Assembly: GCA_023055425.1 (NCBI GenBank)
Contig: JALGPY010000001.1
Location: 31,609,001 to 31,673,000 of the forward strand
Direction: 5' to 3'
Length of the DNA stretch: 64,000 bases
Source: Linanthus parryae
Lineage: Eukaryota > Streptophyta > Magnoliopsida > Ericales > Polemoniaceae
Shown: piece after piece, positions 19,431 to 29,368 of the stretch
Numbering within the stretch: the stretch's first letter is position 1
Layout of the letters: each line of letters opens with the position of its first letter
The notes under the pieces: generated by a model
Told to the model about the DNA's origin: nothing
The model's input: the letters and a program-made list of their open reading frames with translations, nothing else
Database searches by the model: none
Translations under genes and position numbers: made by a program

Positions 19431-22313
19431 GTTTCAATTGTACTACCGATGCCTGTTGGATTAAGGACACAAATGATATAATACTAGGTGGTATATAAAT
19501 ATTGCATTATTTTGAGTCTATGGGTGAGATTATTTCTTTTACTGTACAAGTTTCTTCTCCTACACCACAGCTTTGGCATAAAAAAATTAGGCCATTTTTC
19601 ACATGTGAAACTTCATAGTATGTTTGCCTCTTTAGACAAGACTTTAAAAGGTAACATAGATTTTGTATGTGAAATTTGTCCTTTGGCCAAGCGAAAGAAC
19701 CATCCATTTTCAAAGTTTGTTCACATCACTACACATCTATTTGATTTAGTGCATGATTCATGGGGTCCTTATAAGACTTCCACCCATCAAGGACATAGAT
19801 ATTTCTTAACTAATGCAGTAGAATTACATGGATATATCTGTTGAGCCACAAATCATATGTTGAGCACATCATACCTAGTTTTTGGAATATGATCAACACC
19901 CAGTTTCATAATTCTATCAAAATTCGGAAGTGACAATGCACCAAAATTGGAATTGTTCAAGTTTTTCCAAGATAAAGGAGTTATTCATGAGCATAGTTGT
20001 GTGGAGACACCAGAACAAAACTCAGTTGCAAAGAAAAAAAATCAACATTTGTTGAATGCAGCCAGAGCTCTAAGATTTCAAAGTGTCTTATCTATTCATT
20101 TTTGGGGTGTGTCTGTGATGACTGTAGCTTATTTGATCAACGGAACTCCTTCTCCCAAGTTAAATGGGAAGTCTCCTTTTGAGAGTGTTATAACACTCCG
20201 CCAGACTATACCATATTTAGATTTTTTTGGATGCTTATGTTTTGCTAACACTTTACCTCAAGGGAGATCTAAATTTGATGTAACGGCAGTAAAATGTGTT
20301 TATGTTGGATATGCTTTTGGTACTAATGGATACAAAGTCTATGATTTGCAGTACAAACAGTTATTTGTTTCCATAATGTAGTCTTTCATAAGCATTTGTT
20401 TCTTTCAGACACATGAACACTTCTGCAGAGACTAATGTTGGCACAGTAAGTCCTCTACATGTATCAGATGAAGAATGGACTTTTTTTATTCCGCTAGTAC
20501 AGAATATGTTATACCAGCTATTTCTCCTTCTGTTCCAAGCTATGGAGATGTTCTTTAATCTTCTCCTAGTCCAGTTCCACCTCCTATAACTACTTCAAGA
20601 ATGAGGCATCCACCAAGATATCTTCAAAACTATGTCACTAACAAGCATCACATTGGTAATGCGATGATAAAGTCCAATTACAATGATGGTACTTCTCTGG
20701 TGCTGTCTACTGTTTCTGATGTCACACATTTGGATTTGGTTAATTTTACCAGTCAAATTGAACATGTCTCTTACACTCAAGCTAGTCAATTCAAAGAATG
20801 GCAGGATGCTATGAAAGTAGAAATGGAAGCTCTTGAGTTAAATGAGACATGAAAATTAACCACTCTAACCCCATGGCATAAATTAATTGGCTGCAAATGG
20901 GTTTATAGAATCAAGTATAATTCAGATGGCATTGTGGAAAGATACAAGGAAAGATTAGTAGCTAAGGGCTATACACAGACTGAAGGTATATATTATTTTA
21001 ATTTGAAACCTTTTCTCCTGTGGCGAAATTTCTTACTCTCAGAACAATGTTGAGTTCGGCTACCGTTCATAACTGGCCTTTACTTCAAATTGACATCAAT
21101 AATGCTTTTCTCCATGGTAGTCTTGATGAAGTAGTGTACATGAAAATTCCAGAAGGCTATATTGAACTAAGTCTCTTTATGGTTTGAAGCAAGCTTCCAG
21201 AAAATGGTTATTAAAGTTTACTGACACCTTACTCTCTTTGGGATTGTAGCACTTTTTATCAAACTACACCCTCTTCATAAAGCATGAACGCTCCTCAGTG
21301 ATATTTCTAATAGTCTATGTACATGATATTTCACTCACAGGTTCTAATATGAAGGATTTGAACCAATTTAAATGTGACTTATCCAAATTCTTCAAACTCA
21401 CAGATCTGGGAAATATGACATACTTGCTAGGTTTTGAAGTCTCAATAACTCCCCAAGGTATCTTTCTTTCTCAACAAAAATTTTTCAGAGATCTTATCTG
21501 CTACTAGGTATTTGAATTGTAAACCAGCTACCACTCCCATGATTTCTTCCAGTAAGCTGAGTATGCATTCATGTGATGTTCTTGAAGATTCAGAGGCTAT
21601 TGGCTACAGGAAGTTGGTAGGAAAACTTATATACTGGTGTCATTCTAGACCTGACTTATGTTTCTCTGTGCATAAGTAAAGTCAGATCATATCCAGGCCT
21701 ACCAAGCATCACTTAGCAGCAGCTCGTCATGTTTTGAGATATCTCAAAGGTTCTGCAACTCAAGGTTTGCATTTCTCCATCAACTCTTTCCTGAAGCTTC
21801 TTGGTTATACAGATACAAATTGGGCTGGTTGCATTGATTCTAGGAGATCAACTTCTGGCTATTTTATTTTTCTGGGGCATTCTCTGATCTCTTGGAAGTC
21901 CAAGAAATAAAATGTGGTTCAGAAGCTCTGCAGAAGCTGAGTACAGAGGTTTGGTTTTGTTGGGATGTGAAATTCAATGGCTGATGTCCTTGTTGCTAGA
22001 ATTGAATATTGCTTTGGAATGTATACCAGCTCTCTTCAGTGATAGTTCTTTTGCAATTCAGTTGACGAGAAATCCCAGCTATCATGAGAAGACCAAGCAC
22101 ATTAACTTAGACACTCATCTGATCATAGATTTGGTCACTTCAGGGGTATATGATTTGCAATACACATGTGCAGCAGAGCAGCTAGCACACATTTTGACAA
22201 AGCCTCTTGCAGCTCAGTTGTTTCTTCACTACATGTCCAAGTTGAATGTAATGTCCACATTGCATCAACTTGAGAGGTGTATTGAAAAATGGAGGCAAGA
22301 TCAATCAAATTAA
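19431..22313 (+). pseudogene. Broken copia pol of element A
   Basis: Domains in order: gag-pre-integrase with LWHKKLGHFSHVKL (about 19575-19620) and CEICPLAKRKNHPF; integrase with HEHSCVETPEQN (about 19985-20025) and the FWGVSVMTVAYLINGTP region. RT has GCKWVYRIKYNSDG (about 20890-20935) and KERLVAKGYTQTEG. The YVDD box has become YVHD (21313-21330), losing one catalytic Asp. RNase H has GCIDSRRSTSGYF (about 21830-21865), SSAEAEYRGL and HEKTKHINLDTHLI, ending near 22313. Stops and frameshifts lie near 19840, 20380, 20850, 21180, 21505 and 21905. It is non-functional and clearly older than F or G. Confidence 0.85.
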
Positions 22314-22720
22314 TTCTCACACTGGCTAGACTAAAATGCAATTGAAGCCAAACTGATGACATGAAACAATATGTTTCAGTGTTCGTCCAATCAAGCTTCA
22401 GGATTTTAATCCTTACCATTGTTTTTTTTTTATTGGAACGATGTCGCTGATGAGCAACTAGCAAATGACGCGTGCCCGTGGGACACTTATTATATATTTC
22501 TTGACTCACCCGTGGTCGACGATCATTATTAAATAATATATATTATCATTCGTTGTTTCCCATCTGCTGACTAACGATCATATGTATAAATGACTGTTAG
22601 CTCATTCTATTTTGGTTAATGAGAGATTTTATATTTTATGGTTTTATCCATTTCTTCTTCTTCTTCCCTCTCTCCCTCTCGTATGAAACCCTAGATTTCG
22701 TATTCATCTTTCATTTTTTC
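22278..22720 (+). repeat. Probable 3' LTR of copia A
   Basis: CTTGAGAGG, a short purine tract as found at this place in related copia elements, precedes TGTATTGAAA at 22278. The region ends in the pyrimidine-rich TTCTTCTTCTTCCC block near 22690. No partner LTR is in the window, so the end is a guess. The pol reading frame overlaps its first 36 bp. Confidence 0.4.
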
Positions 22721-23351
22721 AGTATCGGTATTAATTAGTATATCCATGCAAAATTTAATTTTCAAACCGTACCGAATTAAACTGCCTCGAACCGGAGCTT
22801 GCCATTTTGTTTGGTTTAACCTTTCAAATAGTTCAGTTTTTTTACTTTTGGTTATATAGTTTTAGATTACAGTCTTCGGTTTGGTACATCTAGCATGCGG
22901 TCATTCCCTTGAAATTTCTTCACAACATATCCTCAAAAAAATGTTTCTTCAAAAATTTCATGCTATTATTATTCTTGACATAATTAATAAAGTGATACTA
23001 GATCTGCAAAGAACCCAGTACATCTCACCTTGCGCAAGGGACAACAAAGGAAAAATATTCCTATTAATTTAAATCATGCACGATCGATGGTTCCTGAAGC
23101 TGCCTCTTCAAAGGAGGTAATCATTCTTCCAAAACCCAACCAACAAACAAACTCACTGTCGTTAATGTGGAGAACTGAACCTATCTTTTTTTTTGTAATA
23201 GTTTTTCTTTGAATGAAGTAGCCCATTATTCACAAAAAAACATAAAATGAATAACTTGTCTTATAGGACTCCGTATGATATAGACAAATTTATCACTGCA
23301 AAACAACATTATAATGCACGCACACGTCTAAATTATTCAATCATTGCATCC
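22721..23351. other. AT-rich intergenic DNA
   Basis: No coding motif or repeat boundary recognised. Confidence 0.4.
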
Positions 23352-23676
23352 TTAGGGCATGTTCAATAGATCAAGCTATGCAAAATACAAAATATTTCCT
23401 ACAAAATTGAACTCTGACAGATATGCATAATGAGAGGCAAAATACAAAACATGCAAAAGTCTCGTCAAGCCTGACGAGGACAATTGTTATGCAATTTTTT
23501 CTAGACATGTTTTCTATTTTTTCTCTATCTTTTCTCCTACATACACGATGACAAATATTTCCTACAATTTCTCTCTCACACATCTACAGTTCATTAGTTG
23601 CACGTGTTTAGAGTGAAGAATTAATAAAAATTAAATTTTGCATAACTTTTTCATGACACTGCTGGAGTAAGACTCT
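23352..23676. mobile_element. Possible small MITE with degenerate inverted repeats
   Basis: The left side reads TTA-GGGCATGTTCAATAG...AAGCTATGCAAAAT. The right side, read on the minus strand, has CTCCAGCAGTGTCATG...AAGTTATGCAAAAT. The matching words in opposite orientation suggest inverted ends about 40 bp long. No clean target duplication is visible, so this is tentative. Confidence 0.35.
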
Positions 23677-23882
23677 TTATGCAAAATGCAAAACTCCATT
23701 TTTATGTATTATTTACATTACAATTGCATATCCTATTTAAAACTAAGTCCATCTATATTTATCAGTGAGCAAAGATGTGCGCCTAAGTGTTCTCCTTTTA
23801 CAAAATTAGACTCGAAGAAGTGTACAATCTACTCAAACATGCAACGAATGTATTCTTTTACGGAATTAGACTTGACTAATTA

Positions 23883-24746
23883 GGGCATCTCCAACCGTAT
23901 GGGGGAGGGGAGGGGGAGGAGGAAAACCTAATAAAAATACGGTTCATGTCCAATACTATGGGGAGGGGGAGGGGGAAGGGGTGCTGTTGGGAGAAATTTT
24001 GTTTTGGGTGAGGGATGGTTATGAGGGATTTCTCTATGGACATCCCCTCCTCCTCCCCCTACATAGAGAGATAAATTAATTTAATATTTGAAAATATTAA
24101 TTACACTTAGCAATATTTTATGATTATATCATATATATTTTATTATGATTAATAAAATTAATTTTTTGTTATTGATTAAAAGTAATAATTTACTCACAAT
24201 TGTTGAAAAGTATATTTACGAAAAGTCATGCTTATCTTATTTTGTCCAAAATCTAATAAATCTTATTTCTTATGTAGTTAACAATTATAATTATTAAATA
24301 ATTAGAAACACGATTAAGAAGACGTCAAATTTATTGAATCACGATGATACAAAAATAGTATTCAGATACAAAACAAATATCACCACTTATTGTGCATAAT
24401 TTGTCCTTTGTGTATTCCAAACATGTTCAACTAAGTCATCACGATTAAAAGTGTTGTTTGATATTATTATTTTAATTGTTATTATCATTATTATTATTAT
24501 TGTAATTATTATTATTGTTATTACTATTTTTGTATATATTTGTACAGTTTTGTATTTACTGTTTTAGTATTAAGAATTTATTTTTAAATTAATAAATATA
24601 TATTAAAAAATAATTTGGATGGAAAGAAATGGGTTAGAGATGAGGAGGGGTTTGGGGGAGGGGAGGAGGTGGAAAATGGTGAGTCCGTGAGAGGAGGGGG
24701 AGGGGAGGTGAGGGGAGGGAGAAAATGTCATGGGTTGGAGATGTCC
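23883..24746. mobile_element. Harbinger/Tourist-type MITE, 864 bp
   Basis: The ends GGGCATCTCCAACC (23883) and, on the minus strand, GGACATCTCCAACC (24746) form terminal inverted repeats. They are flanked by TTA at 23880-23882 and TTA at 24747-24749, the three-base target duplication of PIF/Harbinger elements. Subterminal stretches are rich in GGGGAGGGG-type runs and the middle is very AT-rich with no ORF. It needs a transposase in trans. Confidence 0.8.
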
Positions 24747-25540
24747 TTACAATCCACTCAAACTTGCACCGCTCTAGCTCTTAAGTTTGATCCACCAATG
24801 TCGTTAAACTCGAAAGAAGATCTCACGACATAATTAAGCTTGCGCGATGATCAAACTTCATCGTGTATAAAAATAACATGCATGTGTGTCATAGATGCAT
24901 GACAACTTATCCTATCATGAGAAGCAAAAAAGAAGATAGTATACATGAGAAACATGATAAAAAGATAGAATGTTGTCAGAGCTCGCTAGCTATAGAAAAA
25001 TACAATGCACTTGGCATAGCTATGTAGAGAGAGAGAGATGTGCCCAAAATAAATTCTTTCCTCAACCATAGTCATAGAACATTTTATCCAATGATGGAAA
25101 CACTGTATATGGGTTGTTGGTGACTTAGTGGGATCTCCCACATGGGCTTCATTTGTACTCTTTCATTAACATTCATGTTTGACCATTTTCTTCTTCTCTA
25201 GCTTGTATATTTTGTGTGTTGCGTAACAAATAAAGACAGACATGATGATCAAAAAAAAATGATGATCAAAAAAAAATAAAGACAGACACATCCACATGGA
25301 ATTAATTGAAATAGCTAGAGATAGACACATAGTCCATCAGGCTTTTAGTGAGGCATGTATGATCCCTTCAAACATGAACAATCTTATCATTAGATCTAGC
25401 AATGGGGAGCAACCTACCACCGTCCTTTCACCACAAAACAAAACCAAAAGAATTCAAAGTGAAACAAGAGAATTCTCTTTTGTTTCTAGTGAGACACTAA
25501 GCTGCGTAAGGTTGAAAATGTAACTATGTTATTAGTAATA
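24747..25540. other. Intergenic DNA, nothing assigned
   Basis: AT-rich, no motif-supported gene. A small duplication, ATGATGATCAAAAAAAAA twice in tandem flanked by copies of AAAGACAGACA, lies at about 25232-25290. Confidence 0.4.
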
Positions 25541-25727
25541 GGAGGACTGACAGGGCAATATAAGAAAAGAAGTCACGAGGTCGTTAGGTTGTTATGAGTG
25601 GTTAGATTGTTAGATGAAGTTAGTAATGATACGAAATTGGGAGAAGCCGGATAAACTATTATTCAACTTGAAAAAATAATGAACAAGATGTCCTATTCAT
25701 AGGCTATACAAACAGTTAAAATAAGAT

Positions 25728-25954
25728 TGTAACACATGTGGATTATTGTTCCAACAATTTCTTTATTCATAGTACCGGATAAAAATGTTTAAGTATTAAA
25801 GGTACTAGTAGTAATTCACAAGGATTACTATATACCAGATTTTAAACTCATAAATCTCCAATGTGTGACATAATATCACGATCCCTCAACCATATATACA
25901 TCTAATCTACAATAAAAAAAACCACAATATCTTGATGTGGGACGGGATATTACA
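25728..25954 (-). repeat. TRIM 3' LTR
   Basis: 227 bp, TGTAACACATGTGG to GACGGGATATTACA in plus orientation; aligns along its length with 26059-26270 apart from an extra A-rich insertion near 25910-25925. Confidence 0.9.
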
Positions 25955-25965
25955 ATCCCCCCACC
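25955..25965 (-). other. TRIM polypurine tract
   Basis: GGTGGGGGGAT on the minus strand, abutting the 3' LTR. Confidence 0.85.
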
Positions 25966-26042
25966 TTATATACTCAACGTCCTCGTCGAGTGTGCCCAAT
26001 CACGTATTGCCAGCCAACCGCCTTGGAGCCATTGACCAGGGA

Positions 26043-26058
26043 TGGCTCTGATACCATT
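26043..26058 (-). other. TRIM primer-binding site
   Basis: AATGGTATCAGAGCCA on the minus strand, directly following the 5' LTR; complementary to the 3' end of initiator Met tRNA. Confidence 0.88.
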
Positions 26059-26270
26059 TGTAACACCCGTGGATTACTGTCCCAACAACTTCTTTACCTG
26101 TACCACTAGGTAAAATTGCTTAAGCCTTGAATGTGCTAGTAGTAGTCCACAAGGTTTACTATACACCAGATTTCAAACTCACAAATCTCCAATGTAGAAC
26201 ATAATATCACAATTCCCTAACTATATATACATCTAATCCACAATATCTCGATGTGGGACGTGATATTACA
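26059..26270 (-). repeat. TRIM 5' LTR
   Basis: 212 bp, TGTAACACCCGTGG to GACGTGATATTACA in plus orientation; next to the PBS, so this is the upstream LTR of the minus-strand element. Confidence 0.9.
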
Positions 26271-26321
26271 AAGATTCTGGGGCAATGTGGGACAAATATA
26301 CTTTATACATATGTCATAACA

Positions 26322-26482
26322 ACCATCCTCAAAACTATAGCTGACGTGATAAGCGGATGTGTGGAGAGCAAGTTACAAAATCCTTTAGACGGATGAGACT
26401 TCGTATGAATATAGGCAGTTTGATCTGACGAAACAAAGACTTGAGATGAAGTGTGCCACCACGGAGATGATAGCGGGTAAGT
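26322..26482 (-). pseudogene. C-terminal end of copia H pol
   Basis: The minus strand gives RYHLRGGTLHLKS and, in a second frame, SSDQTAYIHTKSHPSKGF, the usual ADIFTK...F tail of copia RNase H/pol. It was separated from the rest (34730 onward) by copia F. Confidence 0.7.
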
Positions 26483-27887
26483 TGTTGGAATAGATGCCCT
26501 AGAGGCAATCTAATTTTAGTATGAATTAGCTAGAATAATCATTGTATTATTTATGGAGATATTTAATATAATGAAATCCTTGGATTTACAAATCGTGGTG
26601 TTTATCTTAAATATTCCTAGTCAAATATAATGATTAACAGGACGATCATTTATAGACTAGTATGGGGTTGGATTGATATGGAGATATCACGATCCAACAC
26701 ATGGGTATGTATTAGGGGTAATGACATATTGGATTGACCCAAATCCGAGAAGGCTACATACAAGTTATGTAAAGTCACAAGTGCTTCTCGCGGTGATTGG
26801 ATATTATCATCCTTAGACTTGAAGTCACTTGATCCTCTAGTTGTGGAATATTGTGCTTTGACAACGCCAAACGCTATTCCGTAACTGGGTAGTTATAAAA
26901 GCGCATGTTGGGCACAATAGGAAGCAAGCTTAGAGATGGTGAGTGATGTAGATAGGATTTGTCCCTCCCACATAACGGGAGCAGTTATCCAAGGCCACTC
27001 GAGGGATGGCGCCTATGGGATGTCTGGCCAGACTCAAATGAATCAATATGGGGATATTGGTGTCATATGCATGGATAGGGCTATTCCCAGGATCGGGAAA
27101 TATGGATTGGATATACGAGTGTGACTTCTATGTCTCGTGTCCAACCGGATAATAAGAAAAAGGGATGCGATAAAAAGATCACAAGGTTTTGTCAAGATGA
27201 CTATTTCTATTGATTGGATAGCATGGATGTGTTGCTAGACACCGCTCCATGTTTGTAAATAGTTACTACCAATTAAGTATAAACATATGGGGTCACACGC
27301 CATATGGATATAATTGGACAATAGACTTAATTAATATATATTAATTAAAATGATCATATTGCAACAAGTTGCTAACTTATTAGGACTAATTAGCAAATAA
27401 TACTAGTCCATATATGGATATGATTAGTATTGGGCCCTTTATGGAAACAACTAGGAGTAGTTGGACTATATAAAGGAACTTCTTCCTTCCCTCTCAATAC
27501 ATGTTATTCATAACACATATTGAGAGGAGAGAAAAGAGTTGAGAGCAAGCAAGTAAGAGGCCGAAGCCTCCTACCCGCCGCCCCAAACCCGTCGGCCACA
27601 TCAAGGGGGTCGAAACCCTCCTTATGGCTTTGCTGCGTGATTTCTTTGTCTCCTTCCTACGTTATATCTAGCACAAGAAGTTTGGAAGGTCCAATTCTCT
27701 ATCCTGTGTGTGTATCAACCTTAGAGAACGTGACATTATTCGCGTTTGAAGTCATCAAAGGAGAACCCAAAGGTAAACACAAATCAATCATTTACTATCG
27801 TTATGTGTTCTTGACTTGTGATCCTTGGAGGGATTTGAACGGAATAATTATCTTCTTCCGCTGCGATTCCATGTTCAAAACCCTACA
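26483..27887 (+). repeat. 5' LTR of copia F
   Basis: 1,405 bp, TGTTGGAATAG to AACCCTACA. It aligns end to end with 33324-34729. TATATAAA lies at 27467-27474. Short open frames within it also appear in the other LTR and are not genes. Confidence 0.93.
27467..27474 (+). promoter_or_regulatory. TATA box of copia F LTR
   Basis: TATATAAA, in the same context (TTGGACTATATAA) in the F 3' LTR (without the final A run) and, on the minus strand, in both LTRs of G (about 41425-41411 and 48499-48485). Conservation supports it as the promoter of this family. Confidence 0.7.
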
Positions 27888-29368
27888 GTGGTATCAGATC
27901 CACAGGTCGTAGATCATAACGTGGTTTATGTGTTACGATTTTGTTGTTTTAAATTCATGTTTATCGCGTAAAAAGGGGGGTTTTCAACATTGAAACCACT
28001 TGGACTGGACAACAAGGAAGGAGTTGTTTTTGGAAACAACTCCCATAAAAGGTTCGGCCCCCATAGGGGACCGCCCCATATGCTTCGCCGCCCAAGCCAC
28101 GCACGGCCAAAGGGCCGGCCGGGCCTAGGCGCGACCGGGGCGGCTTGGGCTAGGCCGGGCCCTAGGGCCGTGTGTGATCAAATAGGGCTTTGGGAAGTCT
28201 TTTTGGAATGTTTTTTTGACCCTACTTCTTCCAAAAACAATTAAAATTGAACAAGCGCGTTAAAATTAGTTTTGGCTGTTTATGTGCTATTCACATAGTG
28301 GTTGCATATGGCCCTAGGTTGTGGTTTGTGTGTGAATGTTTATTTTGTGGTTTGTTTTACGACCTGCGAGCTGATCAGTTAATGTAATAATTAATTAAGG
28401 TTTACGGCCTGCGAGTCGTCTTTTTCTCAACTTGTGAGATTTATTTATTTAGTATAGGATTAGCTAGATAAAATAGATTGTTAGCCAAGATTGAAGAAAA
28501 GAAGCCCAAATATATTGGAGCCATGGAGATGCAGCATGGAGCATTCCACACAACTATGAAGGATGGACCAAAAGATGGAGGCGCATGGCGATGTGATCTA
28601 CTTTAGGGTTCATAGATATTCTCATTGGTTTGGGAATATCTTAGTCTAGAAAGGCCATATCCACATCATGTTTATTTTGTTGTGGTTGTTTATTTTATTT
28701 TCTTATTATTTTGTTATTGGTATATGGTTGATGTATGCGATTAGGATAATAAGATAATTAGACAACCCGGATCTATGATTTGGAGTTTTGCCCAAAAACT
28801 CAAACATATAGATCATGTTGATGATGGATCAACAATATAAATTAAAATTGAAAGGCAAATCCCTCAATCAAAATATTGTGTTTATGCCTTCTCGTTATTT
28901 AGACACTCATCATGATCACTATATCCCATGATTGTGCGTGCCAAAGCATGGCAACATGGTATATCGTGATTAGATGCGACGGCACGTAACAATGTGCAAT
29001 TGCTTAATTAAGAGGTTGGACACAACTAGGTAGATTTAATAAGATTAACAGAACCTAGAGGCATACAATTAGGATTATTCATGGGGATTAATAAATAATG
29101 GTTATTACCCAATTGAACCAATAGTTACATATGATGTAACTGGAATGGTTCCTACCTAAATAACCAATTCCGGGTGACTTGCCAAATCAAGCTCGGAAAA
29201 GGAGAAATATGGATCTTGGCCCACTAGAAAATATAAGGATATTTTCCGCATTAATATGGAGGGTTATTAATCCGAGAAAAATAGTGGGAGCTATATTTAA
29301 TAATCTATCCATTAGAGTATAGTTAAATCATACTAAAGTCTTGTATATTCTCGTTTTGTAGAATTCCA
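27888..29368 (+). other. PBS and long leader of copia F
   Basis: GTGGTATCAGATCCACAGG follows the LTR; it has one change (GATCC for GAGCC) from the copy in G. A 1.48-kb untranslated leader follows, with a GC-rich patch at about 28070-28170 (GGCCGGCCGGGCC-type words) and no gene. The leader of G has an equivalent patch. Confidence 0.75.

Larger units (their letters stand above)
19431..22720 (+). mobile_element. Copia element A, 3' part (integrase, RT, RNase H, LTR)
   Basis: The continuation of the element that stops at 8362. It contains gag-pre-integrase, integrase, RT, RNase H and a 3' LTR that starts at about 22278. It is in the same strand and order as the 5' part, and the peptide joins across the gypsy insertion. 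Confidence 0.82.
25728..26270 (-). mobile_element. Complete TRIM (miniature LTR element), 543 bp
   Basis: Two LTRs (25728-25954, 227 bp; 26059-26270, 212 bp) begin TGTAACAC and end ATATTACA in plus orientation. Only 104 bp lie between them. On the minus strand that interval starts with AATGGTATCAGAGCCA, an initiator-Met PBS, and ends with GGTGGGGGGAT, a polypurine tract. It has no coding capacity. AAGAT at 25723-25727 and at 26271-26275 is a perfect target duplication. This is a full terminal-repeat retrotransposon in miniature, which would need proteins from another element. Confidence 0.92.
25540..26321 (-). repeat. 3' LTR of copia H, split by the TRIM
   Basis: On the minus strand the LTR begins TGTTATGACATATG at 26321, just after a GTTTTGAGGATGG purine tract. 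It contains TTTGTCCCACATTGCCCC and, beyond the TRIM, ATAGCCTATGAATAGG. The left end is uncertain and there is no second LTR for comparison. Confidence 0.5.

Noticed and set aside
24500..24600. Centromere- or telomere-like repeat
   Set aside because: Only simple ATT-rich sequence inside a MITE; no telomere motif or satellite unit.
27520..27912. 130-codon ORF in copia F
   Set aside because: It lies in the 5' LTR, with a near copy in the 3' LTR at 34362; it crosses the LTR end into the PBS. No known domain.
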